Origin: Conexibacter sp. DBS9H8
GTDB lineage: Bacteria; Actinomycetota; Thermoleophilia; Solirubrobacterales; Solirubrobacteraceae
Assembly (NCBI RefSeq): GCF_023330685.1
Contig: NZ_CP097128.1
Location: 1,240,001-1,304,000, forward strand
Direction of reading: 5' to 3'
Length of the DNA: 64,000 nucleotides
Each line of letters opens with the position of its first letter. The first letter of the stretch is position 1. The notes beneath the pieces were generated by a model. The model was not told the origin of the DNA and ran no database searches. It saw nothing but the letters and a program-made list of their open reading frames with translations. The translations under genes were made by a program, and so were the position numbers. Shown piece by piece: positions 8,834 through 17,258 of the stretch.

Positions 8834-9650
8834 GCTCGAGTACGGCGGCGAGAAGATCATCGGGCCCGGCCGGGCCGACGATGACGTCCTCCGCCTCGAA
8901 CACATCAGCAAGCGGTTCGGCGCGACCCAGGCGCTGCGAGACGTCAACGTCCACCTGCGCAAAGGGGAGGTGCTCGCCCTCCTCGGTGACAACGGGGCGG
9001 GTAAGTCGACGCTGATCAAGATCCTCTCCGGATTTCACAAGCCCGACGGCGGGACGATGTGGCTCAAGGGCGGCGCCTACACGCCCAAGAACGTTGACGA
9101 CGCCCGCCGGCAGGGGATCGACACCGTCTTTCAGGACCTCGCCCTCGTGGACGAGCTGTCGGTCTTCCACAACCTGTTCCTTCACCGTGAGCGGCTTTAC
9201 TCGCCGCTGCCGTTCCTCAACAACCGGGTGATGCGACGGGAGGCGCGTAAGCGCCTCGATGAGATCGGGATCAACATCCCGTCCCTCGACGTGCCCGTCG
9301 CCCGCCTCTCCGGCGGCCAGCGCCAGGCGATCGCGGTCGCTCGGGCGATCGCCTCTGAGTCCGAGATCATCCTGCTCGACGAGCCGCTCGCGGCGATGGG
9401 CGCCAAGGAGGGGGCGATGATCCTTGACCTGATCGCCCGGCTGAAGGCCGAGACCAGCATCTCAATGATCCTCATCCTGCACAACTACGCGCACGTGTTC
9501 GCCAGCTGTGATCGGGTCAGCCTGATCCAGAACGGCGTCGTCTCCTTCGATCGGCCGACCGCCGAGACGAGCCCCGACGAGCTCAATGAGATCGTCGTCG
9601 AGGAGTACCGGCGCGCGCGGGCGGCCGCCCAGGGCCAGTTGACGAGCTGA
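8826..9650 (+). CDS. sugar ABC transporter ATP-binding protein, single-domain type
   Basis: The 274-residue ATPase has Walker A GDNGAGKST, signature LSGGQRQAIAVARA, Walker B IILLDEPLAAMG and a switch histidine in LILHNYAHV. Most RbsA/XylG/AraG proteins carry two fused nucleotide-binding domains of about 500 residues. This one has only one, like the fructose importer FrcA group, so it would act as a homodimer. Translation probably starts at the GTG inside the end of the permease gene. The start of araB follows after 2 bp, which puts transport and arabinose catabolism on one transcript. Confidence 0.92.
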   Translation: MAELEYGGEKIIGPGRADDDVLRLEHISKRFGATQALRDVNVHLRKGEVLALLGDNGAGKSTLIKILSGFHKPDGGTMWLKGGAYTPKNVDDARRQGIDTVFQDLALVDELSVFHNLFLHRERLYSPLPFLNNRVMRREARKRLDEIGINIPSLDVPVARLSGGQRQAIAVARAIASESEIILLDEPLAAMGAKEGAMILDLIARLKAETSISMILILHNYAHVFASCDRVSLIQNGVVSFDRPTAETSPDELNEIVVEEYRRARAAAQGQLTS

Positions 9651-9652
9651 CG

Positions 9653-11284
9653 ATGCCCCCCACCTGCAGCATCGGCGCGGACTTCGGCACGGAGTCTGGA
9701 CGGTTGCTCCTGCTTGATCTCGGGTCGGGGGAGGAGCTGGCGACCGCAGTCGTCCCCTATCCGAACGGCGTGATCGACCGCATCCTGCCCGGGACCGACA
9801 CGCGGCTCGGGGCCGACTGGGCGCTGCAGGATCCCGCCGACTGGGTGCACGTGATCGAGACCGGCATCCCGGCCCTGCTGCGCGCCGCACCGGTCGCGCC
9901 CGAGCGCATCGTCGGGCTCGGCATCGACGTCACGTCCTGCACCGTCCTGCCGACGGATACGAGCGGAACCCCGCTGTGTCAGCACGCGCGCTGGCGCTCG
10001 CGCCCGCACGCCTGGCCGAAGCTGTGGAAGCACCACGCCGCCCAGGGCGTCGCCGACCGGCTCACGGCCGTTGCCGCAGCCCGCGGTGAGGAGTTCCTCG
10101 CTCGGTATGGCGGGCGCATCTCCTCGGAGTGGTACTTCCCAAAGCTGATCGAGCTGTGGCTCGAGGACCGCGAGATCTACGAGGCGACGAGCGCCTTCCT
10201 CGAGGCGACCGACTGGATCGTCTGGTGGCTGACGGGGACGCTCACCCGTCAGCGCACGACCGCCGGGTACAAGGCGATGTGGTCGCGCAGCGACGGTCTC
10301 CCCGATCCCGGCTACTTTGACGCCGCCTATCCGGGCTTTCCTGCTCCCGAGGAGAAGCTCGGCGAGCAGTTCGTGGCCCTCGGGACCCCGGCCGGGCGGC
10401 TCCGGCCCGAGCTCACGACCGCACTCGGGCTCCCGCCCGAGCTGGTCGTCGCCGTCGGCAACGTCGACTCCTTCGTCTCGGTGCCCGGCAGCGGCGTGAC
10501 CGAGCCGGGCACCTTCGTCGTCGCGATCGGCACCTCGATCTGCAGCATGGTCCTCGCCGAGACCGAGGTGCGGCTCCCGGGGATCACCGGCGTCGCCGCC
10601 GACGGGATCCTTCCCGGCCTCTACGGCTATGAGGCCGGGCAGGCGGCGGTCGGGGACATGCTCGCCTGGCTCACCCGCACCCTGCTGGAGGCCCCCGGCA
10701 GCTTCGGTTCGCTCGAGGCTGCCGCCGCGGCGATCCCTGCCGGGGCGTGTGGGCTCGTGGTCCTCGACTGGTTCAACGGCAACCGATCGATTCTCGCCGA
10801 CGCCGACCTCAGCGGCACCATCATCGGCCTCACCCTCCAGAGCAGCCGCGCCGAACTCTACCGGGGGATGCTCGAGGCGATCGGCTTCGGCAACCGGAGG
10901 ATCATCGAGAACTTCACCGACCACTCGATCGCGATCGACCGGATCGTCGCCAACGGCGGGATCGCCCGCGCGAGCCCGCTGATGATGCAGCTGCTCGCCG
11001 ACACGAGCGGACTCACCGTCACGGTGCCTGACAGCGCCGGGGTGCCCGCCCGCGGTGCGGCCCTGTTCGGAGCGGTCGCGGCCGGCGCGTTCACCGGGAT
11101 CGAGGCGGCGGTCGCCGCCACCCGTCCCGCCGCCGGGGCCCACTACGTTCCCGACCCGGAGGCCGCCGCCGTCTATGACCGGGTCTATGACATCTACCGG
11201 CGGCTCACTGACCTGCTCGGCGTCGAGCACGCCGAGCTCATGCATCGCCTGAAGGCGATCGCCGGTGAAAGGAGACATCAATGA
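9653..11284 (+). CDS. araB: ribulokinase
   Basis: The 543-residue FGGY-family kinase phosphorylates L-ribulose to L-ribulose 5-phosphate. It has the AraB-type N-terminus GADFGTESGRLLLLDL, the VTSCTVLPTD segment, ARWRSRPHAWPKLWKHHAAQ (the AraB family's 'W..H.A' segment), EATDWIVWWLTG and the C-terminal ANGGIARASPLMMQLLAD motif. Length is within the family's usual 530-570 residues. It overlaps araA by four bases (ATGA) and starts 2 bp after the transporter ATPase. Confidence 0.93.
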   Translation: MPPTCSIGADFGTESGRLLLLDLGSGEELATAVVPYPNGVIDRILPGTDTRLGADWALQDPADWVHVIETGIPALLRAAPVAPERIVGLGIDVTSCTVLPTDTSGTPLCQHARWRSRPHAWPKLWKHHAAQGVADRLTAVAAARGEEFLARYGGRISSEWYFPKLIELWLEDREIYEATSAFLEATDWIVWWLTGTLTRQRTTAGYKAMWSRSDGLPDPGYFDAAYPGFPAPEEKLGEQFVALGTPAGRLRPELTTALGLPPELVVAVGNVDSFVSVPGSGVTEPGTFVVAIGTSICSMVLAETEVRLPGITGVAADGILPGLYGYEAGQAAVGDMLAWLTRTLLEAPGSFGSLEAAAAAIPAGACGLVVLDWFNGNRSILADADLSGTIIGLTLQSSRAELYRGMLEAIGFGNRRIIENFTDHSIAIDRIVANGGIARASPLMMQLLADTSGLTVTVPDSAGVPARGAALFGAVAAGAFTGIEAAVAATRPAAGAHYVPDPEAAAVYDRVYDIYRRLTDLLGVEHAELMHRLKAIAGERRHQ

Positions 11285-12675
11285 GTGACCGCCCTCGCAT
11301 CGGCCTGCTCGGAATCATGCAGGCCCTCTACGACGAGATGGTGCCCGGCATCACCGAACGCCAGGCCGCCTACGCGCGCACGCTCGCCGACCGGCTCGGG
11401 GCGGTCGCGGACGTGACCTTCTCCCGCCCCGCCCGCGACCGCGAGGACATCGACGCGATCGTGCGCGGCTTCAGCGCCGAAGCGGTGGACGGGATCGTCA
11501 TCGTCATGCTCACCTACGGTCCGGCGATGCGGACGATCCAGGCGCTCGCCGGGACCCGTGCACCGCTGCTGCTCGCCAACGTCCAGCCCGTCCGGAGCAT
11601 CGGGGCGGGTTGGACGATGGACGACCTCACCTACAACCAGGGGATCCATGGCGCCCAGGACCAGGCCAACGCCCTCGTGCGCTCTCAGCGCCCCTTCTCC
11701 GTCCTCACCGGTGACTGGCGCTCAGACGCCTTCCTCGAGCGCTTCGACGAGTGGGCGCGGGCGGCGACGACGGTGAGCCGGCTGCGGCGCACCAAGGTCG
11801 CGCTGCTCGGCAACCCGATGAACGGGATGGGGGACATCCTCCCGGACCTCAACGCCCTCGCCCGCACCCTCGGGGTGACCGTGCAGGCCGAGGACATCGG
11901 CGGGCTCGTGCGCCGCATCGACGCGGTCGCCGAGGCGGACGTCTCCGCGCTCGTCGACGTGCATCGGGAGCGTTTCCGGGTGGCCGCTGACCTGCCCGGC
12001 GAGCGCCACGCCTACGCGGCACGGCTGGAGCTCGCCCTGCGCGGGCTGCTGTCTGACGGCGGCTACGGCGGTTTCAGTTTCCACTTCGACTCCATCGGAG
12101 GGGACGGGCGCGTGCGCCAACTTCCCCTGCTGGCGGCGTCGAACCTGATGGCTGACGGGTACGGGTTCGCGGCGGAGGGTGATGTCAACACTGCCGCGCT
12201 GATGTGCGCTGCGCTCTCTCTCACTGGCACCGCACACTTCTCCGAGCTCTACGCGATGGACTGGGAGCTCGACTCCGTGCTCGTCAGCCACATGGGGGAG
12301 GGCAACTGGCGGATCGCCCGCCCCGACCAGCCGATTGCGCTGATCGACCGGCCGCTCGGGATCGGCGGGCTCGAGAATCCGCCGACCCCGGTGTTCATGG
12401 CCACCCCCGGGCCGGCGACCACCGCCGCGCTCGTCCAGGTCGCCGGTGCGGAGATGTCGCTGCTCGTCGGGTCGGGAGAGATCCTCGACACGCCGCGGCT
12501 CCCGCACGTCCCGATGCACCACTTCCACTTCCGGCCCGCCGCCGGGATGGAGACGTTCATGGACGCCTGGCTGCGGCGCGGCGGGCCTCACCACTTCATC
12601 ACCACCCTCGGTGACGACCGTGGCCGCTGGCGTCGCCTCACGGAGGCGCTCGGTCTCGCCTACGAGGAGATCTGA
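11281..12675 (+). CDS. araA: L-arabinose isomerase family protein
   Basis: This 464-residue protein is of the L-fucose/L-arabinose isomerase fold and sits between araB and araD, so conversion of L-arabinose to L-ribulose is the natural assignment. Conserved parts include the N-terminal GLLGIMQALYDEMVPG, the GIHGAQDQAN segment, GFSFHFD, AAEGDVNTAALM with the metal-binding Glu region, and the C-terminal HHFHF(R) histidine cluster. It is shorter than the about 500-residue E. coli AraA and belongs to the divergent actinobacterial arabinose-isomerase group, so specificity for another aldose is possible. Confidence 0.85.
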   Translation: MSDRPRIGLLGIMQALYDEMVPGITERQAAYARTLADRLGAVADVTFSRPARDREDIDAIVRGFSAEAVDGIVIVMLTYGPAMRTIQALAGTRAPLLLANVQPVRSIGAGWTMDDLTYNQGIHGAQDQANALVRSQRPFSVLTGDWRSDAFLERFDEWARAATTVSRLRRTKVALLGNPMNGMGDILPDLNALARTLGVTVQAEDIGGLVRRIDAVAEADVSALVDVHRERFRVAADLPGERHAYAARLELALRGLLSDGGYGGFSFHFDSIGGDGRVRQLPLLAASNLMADGYGFAAEGDVNTAALMCAALSLTGTAHFSELYAMDWELDSVLVSHMGEGNWRIARPDQPIALIDRPLGIGGLENPPTPVFMATPGPATTAALVQVAGAEMSLLVGSGEILDTPRLPHVPMHHFHFRPAAGMETFMDAWLRRGGPHHFITTLGDDRGRWRRLTEALGLAYEEI

Positions 12676-13374
12676 GTGGACGGGTTCGCCGATCTGCGCG
12701 CCGAGGTGCTCGCCGCCAACCTCGCCCTCCCCGCCCACGGCCTCGTCACCCTCACCTGGGGCAACGCCTCGGGGATCGACCGCGAGCGCGGGGTGATCGC
12801 GATCAAGCCGAGCGGGGTCGGCTATGACACTCTGAGCGCCGGTGACCTCGTGATCGTGGACCTGACCGGGCGTGTGCTTGAGGGCGCCCGTCGCCCGTCG
12901 ACCGACACTCCGACCCATCTCGCGCTCTACCGCGCCTTTCCCGAGATCGGCGGGGTGGTGCACACGCACTCGACGTGGGCGACCGTGTGGGCTCAGGCGG
13001 GTGAGGAGATACCGCTGTTGGGCACGACCCACGCCGACCTCAGCGCCCATCCGATCCCAGTCACCCGGCCTCTCACCGTCGCCGAGGTCGCCGGCGATTA
13101 TGAGGCGGCGACCGGCACGGCCCTCACCGAGACGATCGCCACCGTCGGTCCCGCCGCGCTGCCCTGCGCGCTTGTGCGCGGGCACGCGCCGTTCTGCTGG
13201 GGGGACCGGGTCGGCGCGGCGGTCGAGCACGCCGTCGCCCTCGAGCAGGTCGCCCAGATGGCGCTGTTCACACGCCTGCTCAGCGACGGGATGCCGCCGG
13301 CGCTGGAGGAGCACGTTCGGGTCAAACATCACACGCGCAAGCACGGGCCGGCCGCCTACTATGGCCAGGGCTGA
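12676..13374 (+). CDS. araD: L-ribulose-5-phosphate 4-epimerase
   Basis: The 232-residue class II aldolase/AraD-family enzyme converts L-ribulose 5-phosphate to D-xylulose 5-phosphate and so joins the arabinose and xylose routes. It has the substrate-binding TWGNASG(ID) near residue 30, IKPSGVGYD, the zinc-ligand pair in VHTHST, and the RGHAPFCWG segment with a third histidine. The GTG start directly abuts the araA stop. The 3' end overlaps the galactokinase start by 14 bp. Confidence 0.94.
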   Translation: MDGFADLRAEVLAANLALPAHGLVTLTWGNASGIDRERGVIAIKPSGVGYDTLSAGDLVIVDLTGRVLEGARRPSTDTPTHLALYRAFPEIGGVVHTHSTWATVWAQAGEEIPLLGTTHADLSAHPIPVTRPLTVAEVAGDYEAATGTALTETIATVGPAALPCALVRGHAPFCWGDRVGAAVEHAVALEQVAQMALFTRLLSDGMPPALEEHVRVKHHTRKHGPAAYYGQG

Positions 13375-14485
13375 GGCGGTCGCCTTCGCTCCCGGCCGGG
13401 TCAACCTGATCGGCGAGCACACCGACTACAACGGCGGTCTCGCCCTTCCGTTCGCCATCAGCGCCGGGGTTCAGGTCACCGCTCGCGCCGCCGTGCACCC
13501 CGGCGAGCACGTCGTCTGGGCCCTCGACATCGCCGAGAGTGACCGCTTCTCCGCTGTGACCGGCGCCCCCGCCCCGACGGGCACTCTCGTCCCCACTGCG
13601 GACCCCGGACCCGCCCCGGCGGGTGGCTGGCGCGCCTTCACCCGCGGGATGGTCGCCGAGCTCGCCGCCGCCGGCATCACCGTCCCCGCCGCGGAGATCG
13701 AGATCACCGGCACGGTCCCGCGTGGACGGGGCCTCTCCTCCTCCGCGGCGCTCGAGGTCGCCCTCGCCTACGCGCTGTGCGGCCTCGCCGACACCCCGCT
13801 GCCTGACCCGATCGCCCTCGCCCGCCTCTGCGCCCGGGTCGAGCACGACTGGGTGGGCGCCCAGTCGGGCCTGCTCGACCAGCTCGCGTCGATCTGTGGC
13901 CGCCCGGGCACGGCGCTGCTGATCGACTTCCGCGGCCCGACCCTGACGCCGGTTCCCCTCACCCTCGACGGTTACACGCTCGTCGCCGTCGACTCCGGTG
14001 AGGATCACCGCCTCGCCACCTCCGGCTACAACGACCGGCGGGAGGAGTGCCGCCAGGCCTGCCGGGCCCTCGGTGTCGCGAGCCTGACGGAGGCGACCCT
14101 CGAGCAGGCCGCCACCCTCCCCGAGCCGCTGGGGCGCCGCGCCCGGCACGTGATCGGCGAGAACGATCGGGTGAGGGCGGCCGTCGCCGCCCTCAGCGAC
14201 CGTGACCTGCCCCGCCTGGGCGCGCTGCTCAACGCCTCCCACGCGAGCCTGCGCGATGACTATGAGGTCTCCACCCCGGCGGTCGAGGCGACGGTGACCG
14301 CGCTGATGCACGCCGGTGCGGTCGGTGCTCGGCTCGTCGGGGGCGGCTTTGGCGGCAGCGTCCTCGCCCTGCTCGAGCCCAGTGCCCCGACCCCCGCGGG
14401 CGCGCTCGTCCTCGAGGCCGGTCCCGGTGCGCGGCGGCTCGACCCCGACGGTGAGCGTCCCGCCCCGGCGGTGCTGGGCCGATGA
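13361..14485 (+). CDS. galK: galactokinase (GHMP kinase)
   Basis: The 374-residue GHMP-family kinase carries all three motifs: the galactokinase signature GRVNLIGEHTDYNGGLALP at the N-terminus, the ATP loop GRGLSSSAALEVAL, and the C-terminal GARLVGGGFGGSVLAL. The usual reaction is ATP-dependent phosphorylation of galactose at C1. The chosen ATG at 13361 gives MARAEAVAFAPGR and overlaps araD by 14 bp; the frame is open further upstream, but that part shadows araD. No galT or galE is present in the window, which is odd for a galactose gene. Phosphorylation of arabinose (arabinokinase-type activity) is an alternative that sequence alone does not settle. Confidence 0.88.
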   Translation: MARAEAVAFAPGRVNLIGEHTDYNGGLALPFAISAGVQVTARAAVHPGEHVVWALDIAESDRFSAVTGAPAPTGTLVPTADPGPAPAGGWRAFTRGMVAELAAAGITVPAAEIEITGTVPRGRGLSSSAALEVALAYALCGLADTPLPDPIALARLCARVEHDWVGAQSGLLDQLASICGRPGTALLIDFRGPTLTPVPLTLDGYTLVAVDSGEDHRLATSGYNDRREECRQACRALGVASLTEATLEQAATLPEPLGRRARHVIGENDRVRAAVAALSDRDLPRLGALLNASHASLRDDYEVSTPAVEATVTALMHAGAVGARLVGGGFGGSVLALLEPSAPTPAGALVLEAGPGARRLDPDGERPAPAVLGR

Positions 14486-15750
14486 GCGGGCCGCTCACCA
14501 ACTGGGCGGGGAACCACACCTACGCGGCGAGCACCGTCCACACCCCTCACTCGGTGAGCGAGCTCGCCGCCCTCCTCGGTCACGCCGACCAGCTGCGGGT
14601 CCTCGGCACCCGCCACAGCTTCACCGCGATCGGGGACGCGGCGACGCTCGTCCGCCTCGACCGGCTCCCCGAGGCCGGGCAGATCCGCATCGACGCGGCG
14701 GCGATGACCGTCACCATCGGACCGTGTGTCACCTACGCCCAGCTCACCGCCGCGCTGCACCGGGCCGGTCTCGCCCTCGAGAACCTCGCCTCCCTGCCCC
14801 ACATCTCCGTCTGCGGCTCGGTTGCGACCGCCACCCACGGCTCGGGCGCGCACGGCAACCTCGCCACCGCCGTCCTCGCGATGACGCTGCTGACGGGCAC
14901 CGGCGAGCGGCTCGTCCTCACCGAGGGCGACCCGCGCCTGCCCGCCGGTACCGTTCACCTCGGGCTGCTCGGGATCGTCCTCGAGCTCACCCTCCGGGTA
15001 CTGCCCGCCTACCCGCTCACCCAGACCGTCTATGAGGGGCTCGACTGGGCGACGTTGATCGCTCACACGAGCGAGATCTTCGCCCTCGGCTACAGCGTCA
15101 GCGTCTTTCACCATCTGAGCGACCGGCCTCCGGCGCTGTGGGTGAAGGCGACGCCGGGGTCCCCGCCGGCCGCCGAGCGGTTCGGCGTTCACCCCGCCCC
15201 CGCGCCCCGCCACCCGATCCCGGGTCAGGACGCCGACGCATGCACCGACCAGCTCGGCGTGCCCGGCCCCTCCTCCGAGCGCCTGCCTCACTTCCGGGCC
15301 GGTCACAACCCCTCCCACGGCGCCGAGATCCAGAGCGAGCTGTTTGTCGCCATCGCCGACGGCCCCGCGGCGATCCGCGCGCTGCTCGAGCTCGCGCCCC
15401 GGCTCGCCCCCGGCCTGCTCGTCGGCGAGCTGCGGACCGTCGCCGCCGACGGGCTGTGGCTCAGCCCCCAGTACGGGCGCGACAGCCTCGGCCTGCACTT
15501 CACCTGGGCGCGGGACCCGGATGCGGTGGCCCACAACGTCGCCCTGATCGAGGCGGCGCTCACCCCCTTCGCGCCCCGCCCGCACTGGGGCAAGGTGTTC
15601 TCCCTGCCGCCCGTCGCGCTGAGCACCGCCTACGCGCGCACGGCCGACTTCGGCGCCCTCCGCGCCGAACTCGACCCCCGCGACGTGTTCGTCAACGGCT
15701 GGGTGCGCGCGCGCTTCCCCGCCCTCACCGCCCGGCCCGGCGGCCGCTAG
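14482..15750 (+). CDS. alditol oxidase (AldO/xylitol oxidase family)
   Basis: The 422-residue FAD-dependent oxidase of the vanillyl-alcohol-oxidase superfamily is close in length and layout to Streptomyces AldO. RVLGTRHSFTAIGD near residue 45 contains the histidine used for covalent FAD attachment. PHISVCGSVATATHGSG is the second FAD-binding segment, and the C-terminus has HWGKVF and DPRDVFVNGW. Such enzymes oxidise xylitol or sorbitol at C1 to the aldose with release of hydrogen peroxide, so xylitol would be fed to xylose isomerase. The start overlaps galK by four bases (ATGA). The gene ends in a short duplicated sequence shared with the convergent aldehyde dehydrogenase gene. Confidence 0.88.
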   Translation: MSGPLTNWAGNHTYAASTVHTPHSVSELAALLGHADQLRVLGTRHSFTAIGDAATLVRLDRLPEAGQIRIDAAAMTVTIGPCVTYAQLTAALHRAGLALENLASLPHISVCGSVATATHGSGAHGNLATAVLAMTLLTGTGERLVLTEGDPRLPAGTVHLGLLGIVLELTLRVLPAYPLTQTVYEGLDWATLIAHTSEIFALGYSVSVFHHLSDRPPALWVKATPGSPPAAERFGVHPAPAPRHPIPGQDADACTDQLGVPGPSSERLPHFRAGHNPSHGAEIQSELFVAIADGPAAIRALLELAPRLAPGLLVGELRTVAADGLWLSPQYGRDSLGLHFTWARDPDAVAHNVALIEAALTPFAPRPHWGKVFSLPPVALSTAYARTADFGALRAELDPRDVFVNGWVRARFPALTARPGGR

Positions 15751-15798
15751 CCGCGCGGCCGGGCACCGCTCACCGCCCGGCCCGCCGGCCGCTAGCCG
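15724..15798. repeat. 30-bp direct repeat spanning two convergent stop codons
   Basis: A 30-bp sequence starting CTCACCGCCCGG occurs at 15724-15753 and again at 15769-15798 with one mismatch (period 45 bp). The first copy contains the stop of the alditol oxidase gene. The second contains the stop of the convergent aldehyde dehydrogenase gene. It looks like a local duplication of a gene end. Confidence 0.8.
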
Positions 15799-17258
15799 AC
15801 GCTGCCCTCGAGGATCTGCAGGGTCTTCAGATCCGAGTAGAAGTCGAGGGCGTAGTTGCCCCCCTCCCGGCCGATCCCCGAGATCCCACACCCGCCGAAG
15901 GGGGCGGTGAGGTCACGGACGAGGAACGTGTTGACCCACACGACACCGGCCCGCAGCGCCCGCCCGATCCGCTCGGCCCGCCCCATCGAGGCGGTGAAGA
16001 CGATCCCCGACAGGCCATAGCGGGTCGAGTTGGCCAGCGCGATCGCCTCCGCCTCATCCGTGAAGGTCTGGAAGGTGAGCACCGGGCCGAACACCTCGCT
16101 CTGGACGATCTCGGCGTCGTTGGAGTGCGGGGCGATCAGCGTCGGCTCGAAGAACAGGCCGTCGAGGCGGTGACCGCCGCGCAGCAGCGCGTGCCCGTCG
16201 CTGACGGCGCGGTCGACGAACCCCTGCACCCGGGTGAGGTGCTCGGGATGGATGAGCGGGGCGATCGTCGTCTCGGGCGACCGCGGGTCGCCGAGCACGT
16301 GCGCGGCGACGTGGGCGTCGAAGCGCTCGAGGAACGCGTCGGCGATGCTCGCCTGGACGAGCAGTCGCGTCCCGGCGAGACAGACCTGACCGGCGTCGTC
16401 GTACTGGCCGGCCGCCCGGGCGGCGGCGAGCTCGAGGTCGGCGTCCTCACAGACGATCAGCGGCCCCTTGCCGCCGAGCTCCCCGGTGAAGGGCACGAGG
16501 TTCGCCCCGGCGGTCGCGGCGATCTGGCGGGCCGTCTCCGGGGAGCCGGTGAAGGAGATCCGCGCGAGCCGCGGGTCGGCCACGAGCGCGGCGCCGGTCC
16601 GCTCGCCGGTCCCCTGCAGCAGGTTGAACACGCCGGGAGAAAAGCCGGCGGCGACGGTGAGGTCGGCGAGCAGGGAGGCCGACAGCGGCGACCACTCCGC
16701 CGGCTTGAGCACGACCGTGCAGCCCGCCGCGAGGGCGGGGGCGACCTTCCACGTGCTGAGCATGAACGGCGCGTTCCACGGGGTGATGACGGCGACCGGG
16801 CCGGCGGGCATCCGCTGGACCCGGTTCCAGGTGCCCTTGGAGTGCCAGTCGCGCTCCTGATAGGCGACGGCGAGGTCGGCGTAGTTGCGGAAGTTCATCG
16901 CCGCCCGGGCGATCACCCGGGCCCGCAGGGAGGCGAGCAGCATCCCCATGTCCGCACATTCGACGGTGGCGATCTCATCGACCTGTGAGTCGATGAGATC
17001 GGCGAGGCGGTGCAGCGCCGCGGCCCGTCCGGCGGGCCCGAGCGCCGCCCACTCCGGGAAGGCGGCGGCGGCGGCGCCGACGGCCGCGGCGGCCTCCGCC
17101 GGTCCCCCGCAGGCGACGTGGCCGAGCGGCGCCCCGTCGATCGGCGACAGCGTGACGAACCGGTCGGGGCTTGGGACCCGGACCCCGCCGATGAGATGGT
17201 CAGGGCTGACGCGCACCCCGGCGATGAGGATCGGCTCGGTCGCTGTCGTGGAGCTCAT
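15792..17258 (-). CDS. aldehyde dehydrogenase (HpaE / semialdehyde dehydrogenase-like)
   Basis: The 488-residue NAD(P)-dependent aldehyde dehydrogenase has the PWNAPFMLSTWKVAPALAAG cofactor segment, the catalytic Glu in FTGELGGKGP, the catalytic Cys in DDAGQVCLAGTR and the C-terminal PFGGCGISGIGREGG. The overall pattern is closest to 5-carboxymethyl-2-hydroxymuconate and 2-hydroxymuconic semialdehyde dehydrogenases. It is the last gene of a minus-strand operon with an extradiol dioxygenase, so it most plausibly oxidises the ring-cleavage semialdehyde. Its start overlaps the upstream gene's stop by four bases. Confidence 0.88.
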   Translation of the reverse strand: MSSTTATEPILIAGVRVSPDHLIGGVRVPSPDRFVTLSPIDGAPLGHVACGGPAEAAAAVGAAAAAFPEWAALGPAGRAAALHRLADLIDSQVDEIATVECADMGMLLASLRARVIARAAMNFRNYADLAVAYQERDWHSKGTWNRVQRMPAGPVAVITPWNAPFMLSTWKVAPALAAGCTVVLKPAEWSPLSASLLADLTVAAGFSPGVFNLLQGTGERTGAALVADPRLARISFTGSPETARQIAATAGANLVPFTGELGGKGPLIVCEDADLELAAARAAGQYDDAGQVCLAGTRLLVQASIADAFLERFDAHVAAHVLGDPRSPETTIAPLIHPEHLTRVQGFVDRAVSDGHALLRGGHRLDGLFFEPTLIAPHSNDAEIVQSEVFGPVLTFQTFTDEAEAIALANSTRYGLSGIVFTASMGRAERIGRALRAGVVWVNTFLVRDLTAPFGGCGISGIGREGGNYALDFYSDLKTLQILEGSVG

